Shown here: piece by piece, positions 21,244 to 31,392 of the stretch
How the letters are laid out: the number at the start of each line of letters is the position of its first letter
Numbering within the stretch: the first letter of the stretch is position 1
Assembly (NCBI GenBank): GCA_036250195.1
Contig: JAVHZZ010000006.1
Coordinates: 156,724,224 to 156,788,223 of the forward strand
Length of the DNA: 64,000 nucleotides
DNA from: Mixophyes australis
Taxonomy: Eukaryota > Chordata > Amphibia > Anura > Limnodynastidae
Reading direction: 5' to 3'
Made by a program: the position numbers and the translations under genes
The notes under the pieces: model-generated
What the model saw: the letters and a program-made list of their open reading frames with translations, nothing else
Databases searched by the model: none
Told to the model about the DNA's origin: nothing

Positions 21244-21385
21244 CAGTGGTTCCAAAACTGTGTGCCGTGGCTCCCTTGTAAGCAAGGCAGGGGACTTCTT
21301 GGTAAATATTTTGGCTTAGGGGTGCCTTGAAAAAATTATGGAGACCCTAAGGGTGCCTCAAACTGAGAAAGTTTGGAATCCACTG
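21244..21385. mobile_element. hAT MITE, 142 bp, perfect 8-bp TSD
   Basis: Starts CAGTGGTTCCAAAACTGTG and ends GAAAGTTTGGAATCCACTG, with GCTTAGGG on both sides (21236-21243 and 21386-21393). The interior carries the GTGCCGTGGCTCCC/GGGTGCC motifs of this family. Confidence 0.93.
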
Positions 21386-21719
21386 GCTTAGGGAATTGCC
21401 TAGGCCACAGGTTCCCACACTTTTTCAGTTCGCGGCACCCTTAGATTCTTAATAATTTTTTCAAGGCACCCCTCCAAAATAATAACCGAGCAGTCTCGTT
21501 TTATAAGTAGTTGGGTCAAAATATTGTGATAAGTATTTAGGTCGGGACAGAAATACTTAGTAAGTTGTTTGCAAAAATAATACACATAAATATACATAAA
21601 TCCAAGGGAAAAGAATCATTTTAGATATATTTTTCAATTATATTTCTGTCAAAGAATAATTTACAGCTAATATTCAGAGGAAGATCAAACAAAATAAAAC
21701 AACAATATGTACAAAAATC

Positions 21720-22021
21720 ATCACACTGTGCCCCTTCATCCTCACACTCTGTGTCCCTTTATCTTCAACCTCTGTGCCCCTTCATCAACACACTCTATGC
21801 CCCCTTCATCCACACACTCTGTGCCCTCCTTCATCCACACACTGTGCCCCTTCATCCACACACTCTGTGCCCTCCTCCATCCACACACTCTGTGCCCTCC
21901 TCCATCCACACACTCTGTGCCCTCTTTCATCCACACACTCTGTGCCCTCTTTCATCCACACTTTGGGCCCTCCTTCATCCACACTCTGGGCCCACCTTCA
22001 TCCACACACTCTGTGCCCTCC
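21720..22021. repeat. Minisatellite, first block
   Basis: Tandem units of about 25 bases, CTCCTTCATCCACACACTCT plus GTGCC, with shorter variants. It is continuous in type with 22506-23545 and was split by the element at 22027-22500. Confidence 0.95.
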
Positions 22022-22026
22022 TTCAT

Positions 22027-22500
22027 AAGGGGCGCACGCAGGGGGGTTTCTGGGTCTCCAGAAACCCCTCCCCTCCGCTAACAAAGTGCCCCACATATTG
22101 GCACTGTAGTATACACCAGCCGCGGTGCTGTCAACAGGGCCGTCTTTCCCATTGGGCACAATGGGCAGGTGTCTGGGAGGCCTGCAGCCCAGGGGGGGCC
22201 CGTCGCAGGGTCCATATATATAAGCATTTTGTTTTTTTTGTATATATAGGGGCCCCGGTGCACTGCTGTGCCCGGAGGCCCAAGATGTTCTTAAGAGGGC
22301 CCTGGCTGTCAAAGAAGCATCCGCGGTGGTGCTATATTGTATCCACACTGCCGCGGATGCTTCTTTGACAGCGCCGCTGCTGCTGTATAGTACAGTGCTG
22401 CCGAAACGGAGGTGCTGCGCATGCTCTCTCGCGTGTTGTCTTTTTTTTTCTTTTTTTTTCGGTGGGGAAACCCCCCCCCCTAATCCTGCGTGCGCCGCTG
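22027..22500. mobile_element. Palindromic DNA transposon with 5-bp TSD
   Basis: Left end AAGGGGCGCACGCAGGGGGG, right end CCTGCGTGCGCCGCTG, with TTCAT on both sides (22022-22026, 22501-22505). TTCAT also occurs in every minisatellite unit, so this alone is weak. The second copy at 61622-61926 shows a different 5-bp duplication, which supports it. The core contains long inverted GC-rich arms (ATCCGCGG/CCGCGGAT, TGACAGCGCCGC). Confidence 0.8.
22135..22304. mobile_element. hAT-type MITE, 170 bp, perfect 8-bp TSD
   Basis: Runs from CAGGGCCGTCTTTCCC to AGGGCCCTG, flanked by GCTGTCAA on both sides (22127-22134, 22305-22312). The duplicated bases are native to the host element, as the uninterrupted copy at 61622-61926 has the single form GCTGTCAA. 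Confidence 0.92.
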
Positions 22501-22505
22501 TTCAT

Positions 22506-23545
22506 CCACACACTCTGTGCCCTCCTTCATCCACACACTATGTGCCCTTCTTCATCCACACTCTGTGCCCTCATTCATACACACTTTGTGCCCTCATTCA
22601 TCCACACACTCTGTGCCCTTATTCATCCATACACTCTGTGCCCTCCTTCATTCACAAACTCTGTGAACCTTCATCCACACACTGTGCCCTCCTTCATCTC
22701 CATTCTGTGCCCTCCTTCATCCACACTCTGTGCCCTCCTTCATTCACTCTCTGTGCCCTCCTTCATCCACACACTGTGCCCCTTCATCCACACACTCTGT
22801 GCCCTCCTTCATCCACCCACTTTGTATCCTTTTTCATCCACACTCTGTGCCCTCCTTCATCCACACTCTGTGCCCTCCTTCATCCACACACTCTGTGCCC
22901 TCCTTCATCCACACACTCTGTGCCCTCCTTCATCTCCATTCTGTGCCCTCCTTCATCCACACTCTGTGCCCTCCTTTATATACACTCTGTGCCCCTTCAT
23001 CCACACTCTGTGCCCTCCTTCATCCACACTCTGTGCCCTCCTTCATTCACTCTCTGTGCCCTCCTTCATCCACACACTGTGCCCCTTCATCCACACACTC
23101 TGTGCCCTCCTTCATCCATCCACTTTGTATCCTTTTTCATCCACACTCTGTGCCCTCCTTCATCCACACTCTGTGCCCTCCTTCATCCACACACTCTGTG
23201 CCCTCCTTCAGCCACACACGCTGTGCCCTCCTTCATCCACACACTCTGTGCCCCTTCATCCACACACTCTGTACCCTCCTTCATCCACACACTCTGTACC
23301 CTCCTTCATCCACACACTCTGTGCCCTCCTTCATCCACACTCTGTGCCCCTTTCGTCCACACACTCTGTGCCCGCCTTCATCCACAAACTCTGTGAACCT
23401 TCATCCACATACTCTGTGTCCTCTTTCATCCACACTCTGTGCCCTCCTTCTTCCACACTCTGTGCCCTACTACATCCTGAATCTGTGCCCTCCTTCATCC
23501 TCACTCTGACCCTCTTCATCCTCACTCTGCCCCTTTTCATCTTCA
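22506..23545. repeat. Minisatellite, second block
   Basis: About 40 units of 22-27 bases of the type CTCCTTCATCCACACTCTGT plus GCC. Within it a segment of about 350 bases is repeated (22690-22900 resembles 23000-23180), a higher-order duplication. The long open frames (up to 453 codons, rich in HTLCPPSST) are a by-product of unit composition. Confidence 0.95.
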
Positions 23546-23809
23546 CTCTGCCCCTCCTCATCCTCCCTCCTTCATTCTTTTGCCCCTCGATTGCTGTTTC
23601 CTTTTACTATTTCCCTGCTGCTTCTTTACTTACCATACATGGCCTTCTTTCTTCTATTTCATGTCTTTTCTTCTGTCTTCTTACCAATCCGGCGGTGCCC
23701 GGGACCCAACTGAATATGTTGGGCGTGATGACGTCATTCAGTGTTTTGTTTTTCCTGGCCACGGCACCCCAGGGAACCGTGGCGCACACCTTGGGAACCG
23801 CCTATGCTA

Positions 23810-24409
23810 ATTTCATTGTCTAACCAATATGTATTGAACAGTGGTAGTCATTACAGCAATTAACAAAATCCCGGCAACACTTACCCCGACATGGTCAACG
23901 CGAAGTGCTAATTACCGACATACTGCTAATCCCAACTGTTTGAAAAACTGACCTCCATCAATTGCGACCCATCAACATCCCTGGACACAGATGGACATCA
24001 TTTTTAAGTTCTAAACTATTAAAAAAAATTATAAAAAATAATAAAGCAAGCTTTGAGTGTAAATGGTGTAAAATAGTTTAAGTGAAGTGTCAAAATCAGG
24101 CATCACATAGTGTGGCAACAAATCCCAGTTATAACATCTAACTAGACTGATGACCTAAACCAAGCGTGGAAATATGAAGACCTCTGTACATCCACTTACT
24201 ACGGGAACTAATCTCTAACTGTTTGGCTCGTGCTAAACCTGGCGTCAGAGTGACTGAGCCCAATCTAAACTCACAATGCCGCACCCTCACTGAGCCAGAC
24301 AAGCAATCCTCCTCACTGAAGGACCAAGAGGTAACCTGCGGCCAATAATCGATAGCGCCGTATGATCAGCCATTGATCGCAGTGCCTTCCTACTGTGCTG
24401 GCGGCCTTA
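23810..24409. other. Unassigned, probably part of the retroelement to the right
   Basis: No gene recognised. Given the minus-strand SGNH domain at 24410-24935, this may be its downstream region or terminal repeat. Confidence 0.35.
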
Positions 24410-24935
24410 GGGGCCCAACCCTCTGCGCTGAGAAAACCCCCAGCTCCTTAATAATCCTATGAAAATGTCTAGACCCTCGTTTGTCAGGTGAATCCCGTCT
24501 TTTCTTTATAAATGTGTTTGATCCGCCGATAATAACGGGTGATCCAGGATAAATGCTCCTATGGACCTAGTTACCTTACGTTTAGCATTGTTCAGTTTCC
24601 TAACTAACTTCAGCATAATCCTCTGAAGAATTTCTGATCTCCAGGACAGCAGGGAATTAATGCAGACCAGATTCTCTAATCTTTATGATCAGGTCTAGTG
24701 ATTTACCTTTGCCTGAGTTGTTTCCTCCTAGGTGAATTATTAGAATACCTGGGGAACCCCACTGTTCTATCTGGCGAGTGAGCCAAGGAAGGAGGTCATA
24801 CCAGCAGAAGTCTCTTCTACCCATCCAATGTATCTTGACAGTGGATCGAATATTTGGCCATGTTTGAGCTATCCCGTGTCTGGCCACCCAAAACATGTAC
24901 GAGTACATATGCGTTTTGTTTGCAAGACGAAACCT
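24410..24935 (-). pseudogene. SGNH/GDSL hydrolase remnant of a Ngaro/DIRS-like retroelement
   Basis: On the minus strand, IHWMGRRDFCWYDLLPWL leads to ILIIHLGGNNSGKGKSLDL (around 24718-24740), the block III region of SGNH esterases, where GGND is usual and GGNN is seen. After frame changes, KDGIHLTNEGLDIF appears at about 24462-24499, the block V Asp-x-x-His that supplies the catalytic acid and base. In frogs and fish such domains are typical of the third ORF of Ngaro-type tyrosine-recombinase retroelements. Several frameshifts and stops make it a pseudogene. The reverse transcriptase and recombinase were not found. Confidence 0.65.
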
Positions 24936-25348
24936 GTGGGTAGAAATTATTTTGTGTCATTAATCAAGCAACGATGTTCTCCTTGTAGTGACTGGATTAT
25001 CCATAATGCCGGCTCGGCACCTCCAGATACCGTGGAAAACCTTAAGGGTACTGTAAACTCACTACAGCAAAATGCCCTTACCCACCCATCTTACGTCACA
25101 AAATCGTAGGCTGTAGTAAATGTTCTTTGCATTTCTAAGATGCAGCAGACAGGGGTGTGTTCACGGGCAATATCTCCCGATTCTGGGTATGTGCAGATTG
25201 ATTTTGTATACTATATGTTCAGCATGGCCCCCTATGTTCAGATATCAGTTGATAAATAACAAGTGCATTAAACCTTATTCAAAATAGTAGGTAAGTATGT
25301 TTGGGGCACAATATGTTTTCCCTCAAATTCACATATACCTATTGAACA

Positions 25349-25353
<5 letters not shown>
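24936..25353. other. Unassigned stretch
   Basis: Nothing recognised apart from possible upstream coding of the SGNH element up to about 25000. Confidence 0.35.

Positions 25354-25401
<48 letters not shown>
25354..25401. repeat. (TA)n microsatellite
   Basis: About 24 TA units. Confidence 0.95.
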
Positions 25402-25404
<3 letters not shown>

Positions 25405-25718
25405 GATTCTGACACCCGGCAGATGACAGACACAGCCTCTTCTTACATGGATAACTGTATTTCTATTGTTCACATCACAAATAACACAGTACTCCTGCCT
25501 AGTCACCAGCATCACTCAAACAGCACAAGAGAACAAGTTTAAGTACAATAAACCCCTCCCTTGAGTCTAATTACATCCTTAGATAAGTCCTCCACCTGTG
25601 CATGTTTAATCCAGGAGTCTCACTCTGCAAGAACTTTGTCTGCAGCCTGTACCTGCAGACTCTTTGGGATTTTACCTAGCTTTATGCAGAAGACATGTAG
25701 CAAATAACCCTCTTTATC

Positions 25719-25721
<3 letters not shown>
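25402..25721 (-). mobile_element. LTR-like insert between two (TA)n tracts
   Basis: Starts TGTGATTCTGACACC and lies exactly between (TA)n tracts. Like 4977-5472 it has TGTG, then an ACA-rich stretch and TTTCTATTGTTCAC (complement of a poly(A)-signal-like ACAATAG) at a similar offset, but sequence identity is low and the right end lacks CA. Possibly a distant relative of those solo LTRs. Confidence 0.4.

Positions 25722-25757
<36 letters not shown>
25722..25757. repeat. (TA)n microsatellite
   Basis: About 18 TA units. Confidence 0.95.
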
Positions 25758-25762
<5 letters not shown>

Positions 25763-26202
25763 TTAGCCTTGGTCGATTGATAAGATAACATGCAACAAGT
25801 GACATGAAGATTAAATCAAAACTGTAAATGAGAACCGCCGGTAAAAATACCAGAAAAATAAAGGTGTTTCTGTGAGGTTATGTTGCAAAAAATAAGCTGC
25901 CATTGGCCTATGCAGGCCGAAGATGTCTATAAAAAAAGTGCGCAAAACCTGTGTGGTACGGTGGGTGTGGCAATAGAGCTATTGTAAGCAATCTACTTGA
26001 AGATTTGGTTGCGGAGCAAATATTGATAGATATTGAGGAGAGTGGATTGAGAGAGGAAGATTACCAGCAACAGGCTCCGCTGAGCACATACGTAATGTTC
26101 ATGTCTGACCCTGGACTCCCTCTCATATCAGAAGACTGTTAAAATGTTTAGGCTCAGCCACACAAATCATCTGCACCTTTATAAGCAGGTGAAAGATGAT
26201 TT

Positions 26203-26378
26203 GGGGGTATATTTACTAAACTGAGGGTTTGAAAAAGTAGAGATGTTGCCTATAGCAACCAATCAGATTCTAGTTATCATTTATACAGTACATTCTACAA
26301 AACGACAGCTACAATCTGACTTGTTTCCATAGGCAACGTCTCCACTTTTTCAAACCCGCAGTTTAGTAAATATACCCC
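26203..26378. mobile_element. Foldback MITE (TTTAGTAAATATACCCC ends)
   Basis: Inverted ends GGGGTATATTTACTAAACTG and CAGTTTAGTAAATATACCCC enclose GATGTTGCCTATAGCAACCA and GGCAACGTCTCC. Same family as 1877-2053 and 39989-40160. Confidence 0.85.
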
Positions 26379-26419
26379 TTGGAGTGACATGAATTGAAGT
26401 TAGCATTCTATCAGCTCTC

Positions 26420-26690
26420 AGGACTACTTAATGTCTTGCGTGCCATAGATTGCACACACATTGAGCTGAGACTGTAGTGTCTGTGTATGTGCTCATTCAT
26501 ACAAGCAGAATATGGAGACCAGGAGCTGTGCTATGCATGCTGTGAAGCACATTTAGTCAAACTAAAGGCAAACTTAAATCAACACGTTTTTCAGCAGGTT
26601 GCAAAACAGCACAGGAAAACAACACAGTGACAAAACACAGTATTGCAGGCATGAACAGCAACGTGTATCTTTATATATCACAATATCTAA
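26420..26690 (-). mobile_element. Probable 3' LTR of the minus-strand gypsy element
   Basis: GTGCTCATTCATACAAGCAG, GGAGACCAGGAGCTGTGCT and GCAGGTTGCAAAACAGCACA closely match 33260-33440, which lies at the other end of the gypsy element. The pair fits two LTRs of the same element. Exact ends were not resolved. Confidence 0.6.
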
Positions 26691-26881
26691 CAATTTTTTC
26701 CCCATGTAGATAGATGCTTCTCCCCATCCTTCTTACAAGTCCAGTGTTTGTGGTGCATGTTTTACACGAGGAGGGTAACAGTGGTCCTCATATATGACTA
26801 GTGAATTTTAAGCAAGAGCAATTACAGTGGCAATTATAGTGTCAGCGGACTCCACTGTGTCGGAGTTCACTCCGGCATTAT

Positions 26882-27155
26882 CCATACTTGCCAACTTGTA
26901 GCAGTCGGCATCCGGGAGCTGGCAGGAATAGGTGGGCGTGCAGGGGGCGGGGCAAAGAAAAATGTGTAATTTTGGCCCCACTACGTGACATAATGACGCG
27001 TCATTTTACGGCGGGACCAAATGCTGGATCTAATTCTGCCCACTTCACTATGAAGTGGGCAGATGTGGGAGGCTGCCATACTCTCCCGGGAGTCCGTAAG
27101 ACCCACCCGAAATCCAGGAGTCTCCCGGACATTCCGGGAGAGTTGGCAAGTATGG
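26882..27155. mobile_element. CCATACTTGCCAAC MITE with 6-bp TSD
   Basis: Inverted ends CCATACTTGCCAACT and AGTTGGCAAGTATGG, flanked by CATTAT on both sides (26876-26881, 27156-27161). The interior is rich in CTCCCGGGAG. It inserted between the gypsy integrase end and its LTR. Confidence 0.88.
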
Positions 27156-27161
27156 CATTAT

Positions 27162-28656
27162 AATTGGGTTGAAACAATGTTGCTATTCTGTACAAGTCAT
27201 CCAAACAATCCTCTGTTTCCAACAATGTAGTCACAGACACCATAGCTTCTGTAGCAGACTTTTCACCATCAAACGCAGGTAATCCATCATGCTTGTGTAG
27301 TTGATCCAAGTGTCGGTGCCATAGTACACCAGGTTCAATTTCCACTATGTATGACGATTGTCCTCTACTCTGTGTAACCTTTGCGATTACCCACTTCTGC
27401 TGTCCACGGTAGTTACGTGTCCACACAGTCTGTCCTATAGGCAAACTTGAGACTGCGTCATTTGACAATCACATATCAATCCACAAATATCTGACTTGTT
27501 CAAATTCAGTTTAGACCTGAGGTTCCTTCCTAGAAACAACATAGCTGGGGTTTGATTGCTTAAAGGAATGTGGTTCATGGCACAACCAAACAAGAAATTG
27601 GAAAGCTTGTCTGTGCACATAGCGAGGCAACCTTGATTTAGGATTTGCATCAAATGTTCAAAACGTTCAGTCAACCCATTTGTACCCAGGTGATATGGGG
27701 TGGAGGTGATGTGACAAATTCCATTCATTTCATGAAGTTCTGAAATTCTTCAGCAGTAAACTGAGGCCCGCTATCACTGACCAACTGCTCCAGTAACCCT
27801 GTTCTGGCAAAAAAGACTCCTCAACACTTTCACCATATGGGAAGCTGTAGTAGAGGTGACTGTAAAAGCCTCGGGTCATTTGGAACAGGCATCCACCACC
27901 ACCAGAAACATGGACCCCATAAATGGTCCCGCAAAATCCATATGAAGCCACTGCCATGGAGTGGATGGCCACTTCCGGGGATTCAAATGTACTAGTGTGG
28001 GCATATATTGAACTGATTGGCGTCTGGAACACTCTCTGGTCATATCCTCAAACTGCTGATCCAACCCTGTGCACCATACAAAACGTCTGGCCAGTGCCTT
28101 CATTTTGACCATGCCTAAGTGGCCCATATACAGTTCCTCCAAGACTCTCGCTCGCAGCTTGACAGGCACAATGATCCATACCCTCAAAGGACGCAGCCAG
28201 AAACAACTGTCAACTTAATACGCTTACTATGAAAGTAAGGAGCCAGCTGCCGGCACCATGTCGTAAACCACCTTTTATGTGTCGCTGTGAGTGCTCGAGC
28301 CAAGATGGGGTCTCGAACTGTCTCACATCTGATCAAACAGGCGGTTATGGGAAGAAATTCCACTTGTATCATTATGAAAACATCCCAAGAATCCTTATTT
28401 TTCTGTGTCAATGGGATGGACTGTAAAGGCAATTAGTATTATGTGCAGTCCACTTAAATTCTATAGTATAGCCCTGTCCACTTAAGAACTGGGCCCAGTG
28501 CCGCATCCTTGCAGCTGCAGTGACAGGAATACCCTTCCAAGGTTAAAGCTGAACAAAAGTGGTTGGTGGTCAGTTATAAGAGTGAATTTCTTGCCATATA
28601 AATGCTGATTGGATCATTTCACACCTCTAACCAGGCTTAAGGCTTCCCAGTCAATC
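27162..28656 (-). pseudogene. Ty3/gypsy RNase H and integrase remnants
   Basis: Read on the minus strand: KKFTLITDHQPL near 28590 is the end of an RNase H domain. MYMGHLGMVKMKA (about 28130) is the degenerate HHCC zinc finger, with the last Cys pair reduced. WLHMDFAGPF (about 27940) holds the first catalytic Asp of the integrase core. TPYHLGTNGLTERFE (about 27680) holds the Glu region. PIGQTVWTRNYRGQQKWV (about 27430) is the C-terminal DNA-binding fold. Several frames are needed, so the gene is dead. Domain order RNase H then integrase is the normal gypsy order, unlike 51186-58555. Confidence 0.85.
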
Positions 28657-29532
28657 TGTCAGGATTTCCCAGGTATGACCAAGGAGAGAGCGTAAGTGGT
28701 TAAAGTGGCTTTATTAAGAACACAAATAACAGTCCACCACGGATTGTGGCACAGATATACAGAAATGAAAAGACCGAGCAACAGTTCAATGGGAACAACA
28801 ATATAGAAGACTTAACAGATCCGTAGATGGTATTCAGCGCAGCAGGTGTAGAGAGAGCAACAATAGCAGATCTTGGAATAGCGGTGTACTGCAACCACGG
28901 GTAAGTATCACAAAGGAAGTCCAGTCCTGATGAGAGACCTGAACTCACAGAACTTGGTAATGCAGACTGGAGCTGACAACTTGGTAAAGCAGACAGGAGC
29001 TGACAACTTGGTAATGTAGACTGGAGCTGACAACTTGGTAATGCAGACTGGAGCTGACAACTTGGTAATGCAGACTGGAGCTGACAACTTGATAATGCAG
29101 ACTGGAGCTGACAACTTGGTAATGCAGACAGGAGCTGACAACTTGGTAATGCAGACTGGAGCTGACATCTTGGTAATGCAGACTGGAGCTGACAACTTGA
29201 AAATGCAGACTGGAGCTGACAACTTGGTAATGCAAACAGGAGCTGACAACTAGGTAATGCAGACTGAAACTGACAACCAGGTAATGCAGACTGGAACTGA
29301 CAACTTGGTAATGCACACAGGAACAAAGCACATGGAAATGCTCACAGGAGTGACCTGATGATCTGGCCCAGACTGTTTGAAGCTGGCAGGTTTCTATAGG
29401 CCTCATGCACCTGAAACCACTCCCAGTGATCAAGGAAAATAATCAAAGTAGCGCAGTGGTACTACAAGTAGAATACATAACAAATCCAATAAAGTCACTG
29501 CAGACAGCAGCTGCAGAGTGCAAGTCGTGACA
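28657..29532 (-). mobile_element. LTR of an inserted gypsy-like element, with a minisatellite inside
   Basis: On the minus strand it starts TGTCACGACTTGC and ends CCTGACA. Just before it (29533-29560) is a purine-rich AAGGAGGGGGTAC polypurine tract, so this is the 3' LTR of the element whose gag lies at 29573-30136. It interrupts the older gypsy element between RT and RNase H. The middle consists of 27-base tandem units (28958-29320). Confidence 0.75.
28958..29320. repeat. 27-base minisatellite inside the LTR
   Basis: About 13 units of GGTAATGCAGACTGGAGCTG plus ACAACTT with single-base changes. Because 27 is a multiple of three, all frames stay open and give repeat proteins on both strands; these are not genes. 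Confidence 0.95.
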
Positions 29533-29572
29533 GTACCCCCTCCTTAAAGGGCAGATTCCAGACGCTTAAATA

Positions 29573-30136
29573 CTAGGAATGGTCGGAAAAGTCAGAGTCA
29601 TAGTCCAGAATTGGGCATGTAGTTGAGAAGGCTTCATGCAAGGACGGAAAGGGTATAGAAACCACACCACAGGGGAGTTGAGATCCAGGAGAATTTTTCT
29701 TCTTCTTCTTCTTCACTTTCTTTTTATGGTTTTTAGAGGGTTGCTGGATATGGAGCGAAGAAAACGATAATCTCAAAGTCGGAGTAGCCGGAGATAGAAC
29801 ATGTGGCATAGATGAAGCACTGTGAGTGAGAGTGGCAAGTGCTGGTGTAAATTCTTCGATCACGGCCTCAGTAAAACGCTGTAAATCAGACAGGATGGGA
29901 TCTTGAGTTTCAATTAAGGGTTCTGCCCATTCCAGAGCTTCCCCTGAAAAGTTGGCCAACATGTAAAACACTTGCTTTCGATTAGTATCAAGAAGGTCGA
30001 ATACAGAGGGAAAATAGGATATACAAAATTTAACAAGAGCATGAAATTGCTGAATATCCCCATTGAAGGTAGGTGGTTGGAAGACTAGAGGATGAATTTG
30101 AATTTGCACGAGACAGGGTCGTCTCAGTTTGTACAT
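29573..30136 (-). pseudogene. Gag-like fragment of the inserted gypsy element
   Basis: 187 codons open. PPTFNGDIQQFHALVKFCI, FYMLANFSGEALEWAEPL and FTEAVIEEF match the retrotransposon-gag fold (a stretch with the pattern F-G-..-F, then L-..-G-A-..-W, then F). A basic run KKKVKKKKKK follows near residues 135-145. No zinc knuckle or pol follows; the 3' LTR starts only 40 bases later, so protease and pol were deleted. The element resembles a non-autonomous gag-only derivative. The 5' end runs into a minisatellite. Confidence 0.6.
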
Positions 30137-30345
30137 ACGTCCCCTCTGGAGCGGACTGTAAGGGCAGCGCCCTCTCTTGAGTGGACTGTAAGGGCAGCGC
30201 CCCCTCTGGAGCGGACTGTAAGGGCAGCGCCCTCTCTGGAGCGGACTGTAAGGGCAGCGCCCCCTCTGGAGCGGACTGTAAGGGCAGCGCCCCCTCTGGA
30301 GCAGACTTTAAGGGCAGCGCCCCCTGTGAGTCGAACTGGGGAACC
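30133..30345. repeat. 30-base minisatellite
   Basis: Seven units of GGAGCGGACTGTAAGGGCAG plus CGCCCCCTCT. On the minus strand the unit codes for a 10-residue repeat (LPLQSAPEGA) in phase with the gag-like frame region, so it may be an expanded part of the original coding or leader region. Confidence 0.9.
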
Positions 30346-30379
30346 CGGGTTCTCATGGAAGCTCCTTGAAAACCCATCT

Positions 30380-30690
30380 CTTTTTTAGAGATGACCTTAT
30401 CCTCGATAACACTGTTCACACTAATGCACCCTCACAACTATCCCAATCTCCACTCTAATCCACACTAGCTCATCTTGTTTCAGCTGTGCTCTCTCCCATT
30501 TAGAATGTAAGCTCTCTAATGAGCAGGGTCCTTCATATCCTTTGTTTTCATGTATGCATTTATTTTATCTACCTTGTATGTCCGTTTTATGTATGTACTG
30601 TTTTCCCTGCTGTACAGCGCTGCGGAACACTGTGGCGCCTTACAAATCTATGCTAATAATAATAATAATAATAATTCTTGGTAAAGGATA
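30380..30690 (+). repeat. SINE-like repeat with (ATA)n tail
   Basis: GAATGTAAGCTCTCTAATGAGCAGGG, then TGTACAGCGCTGCGGAACACTGTGGCGCCTTACAAATCTAT and an ATAATAATA tail. Related 3' parts lie at 8820-9010, 9500-9600 and 34900-34970. Confidence 0.65.
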
Positions 30691-31384
30691 GTGATCTGTC
30701 TGTAACACTGGATTTATGGTGACCTTAAGGTCCCCACAAAACCGTACCGTGCCATCTTTATTTTCTTTTGGGATGACTGGAGTTGCCCAAGGGCTCCAAT
30801 ACACCTTGAATAAGATTTTCTCACCTTACAGCCTGTCCAACTCCAACTCCACCTTCTACCGGATAGCGTAAGGTACAGGGCGAGCTTTATGGAACCTGGG
30901 AATAGCTCCATCAATTAGCTCTAGCTTTCCTTTTATGCGCTGCAAAGTCCCAATGCCTGTTTTAGAAAAAACTGAAGCTCATTCAAGTACTGTCTTAAGG
31001 GACAAAGGCAGGGCGCATGTGATGCTCAGGCTTTGGATGGCCGACCAGTTTGATTCTATTTTTGGCAGCCATTCTCGGGCCTACAATGCTGGGCTACCTT
31101 TCCGTACGATGTAGAAAGCTAAGGTCTCCTGCTGGTCATTATACTGAACAAACACAGTCAACACTCCGCATGGAATTACTTTCTCTCCAGTATATGTTTT
31201 TAACAGCAGTGAAGTTTTTAAAATAACGTTTGTACTCTTGCTGCGACATTACACAGACTGATCCTGTGCCCAATTCCATATTTATAGGTTGCCCATTTAC
31301 ACGTGGAGTGAGTCAAATTACTTGCTTGTCAGCCCAATTTACTGCTAACACTTCCAAGCTGTCCAGATCACGGTCACTGTCTGA
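30691..31384 (-). pseudogene. Ty3/gypsy protease and N-terminal RT remnant
   Basis: On the minus strand, VNGQPINMELGTGSVCVMSQ (about 31245-31305) is a retropepsin whose active-site Asp-Thr-Gly reads Gly-Thr-Gly. Further on, the motifs IPRFHKARPVPYAIR, WSPWATPVIPKENKDGTVRF and LKVTINPVLQTDHYPLPRI belong to the RT fingers. The RT palm with YxDD is missing: the sequence passes straight into the inserted repeat, and the other side resumes only in RNase H. Confidence 0.85.
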
Positions 31385-31392
31385 GTCCTACT

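Larger units (their letters stand above)
21408..23801. mobile_element. hAT-like element carrying a minisatellite
   Basis: The left end CAGGTTCCCACACTTTTTCAG and the right end GTGCGCCACGGTTCCC (read inverted, terminus GCGGTTCCCAAGG) match the same family as 21244-21385. The flanks CTAGGCCA (21400-21407) and CTATGCTA (23802-23809) agree at 6 of 8 bases, a plausible decayed duplication. Most of its interior is a minisatellite interrupted by another element. No transposase was found. Confidence 0.6.

Noticed and set aside
22326..23823. Long frames (up to 453 codons) with HTLCPPSST repeats, which look like a repeat protein
   Set aside because: Minisatellite units of about 25 bases keep several frames open at once; three overlapping frames are equally long, which a real gene would not show.
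21720..29320. CRISPR-like regular arrays
   Set aside because: Units are directly tandem without unique spacers and the DNA is vertebrate.
28700..29433. Overlapping minus-strand frames with SAPVCITKL-type repeats
   Set aside because: A 27-base tandem array in an LTR keeps all frames open.
30030..30419. Repeat-protein frames on both strands
   Set aside because: Product of the 30-base minisatellite, although the minus-strand frame could extend gag in an intact element.
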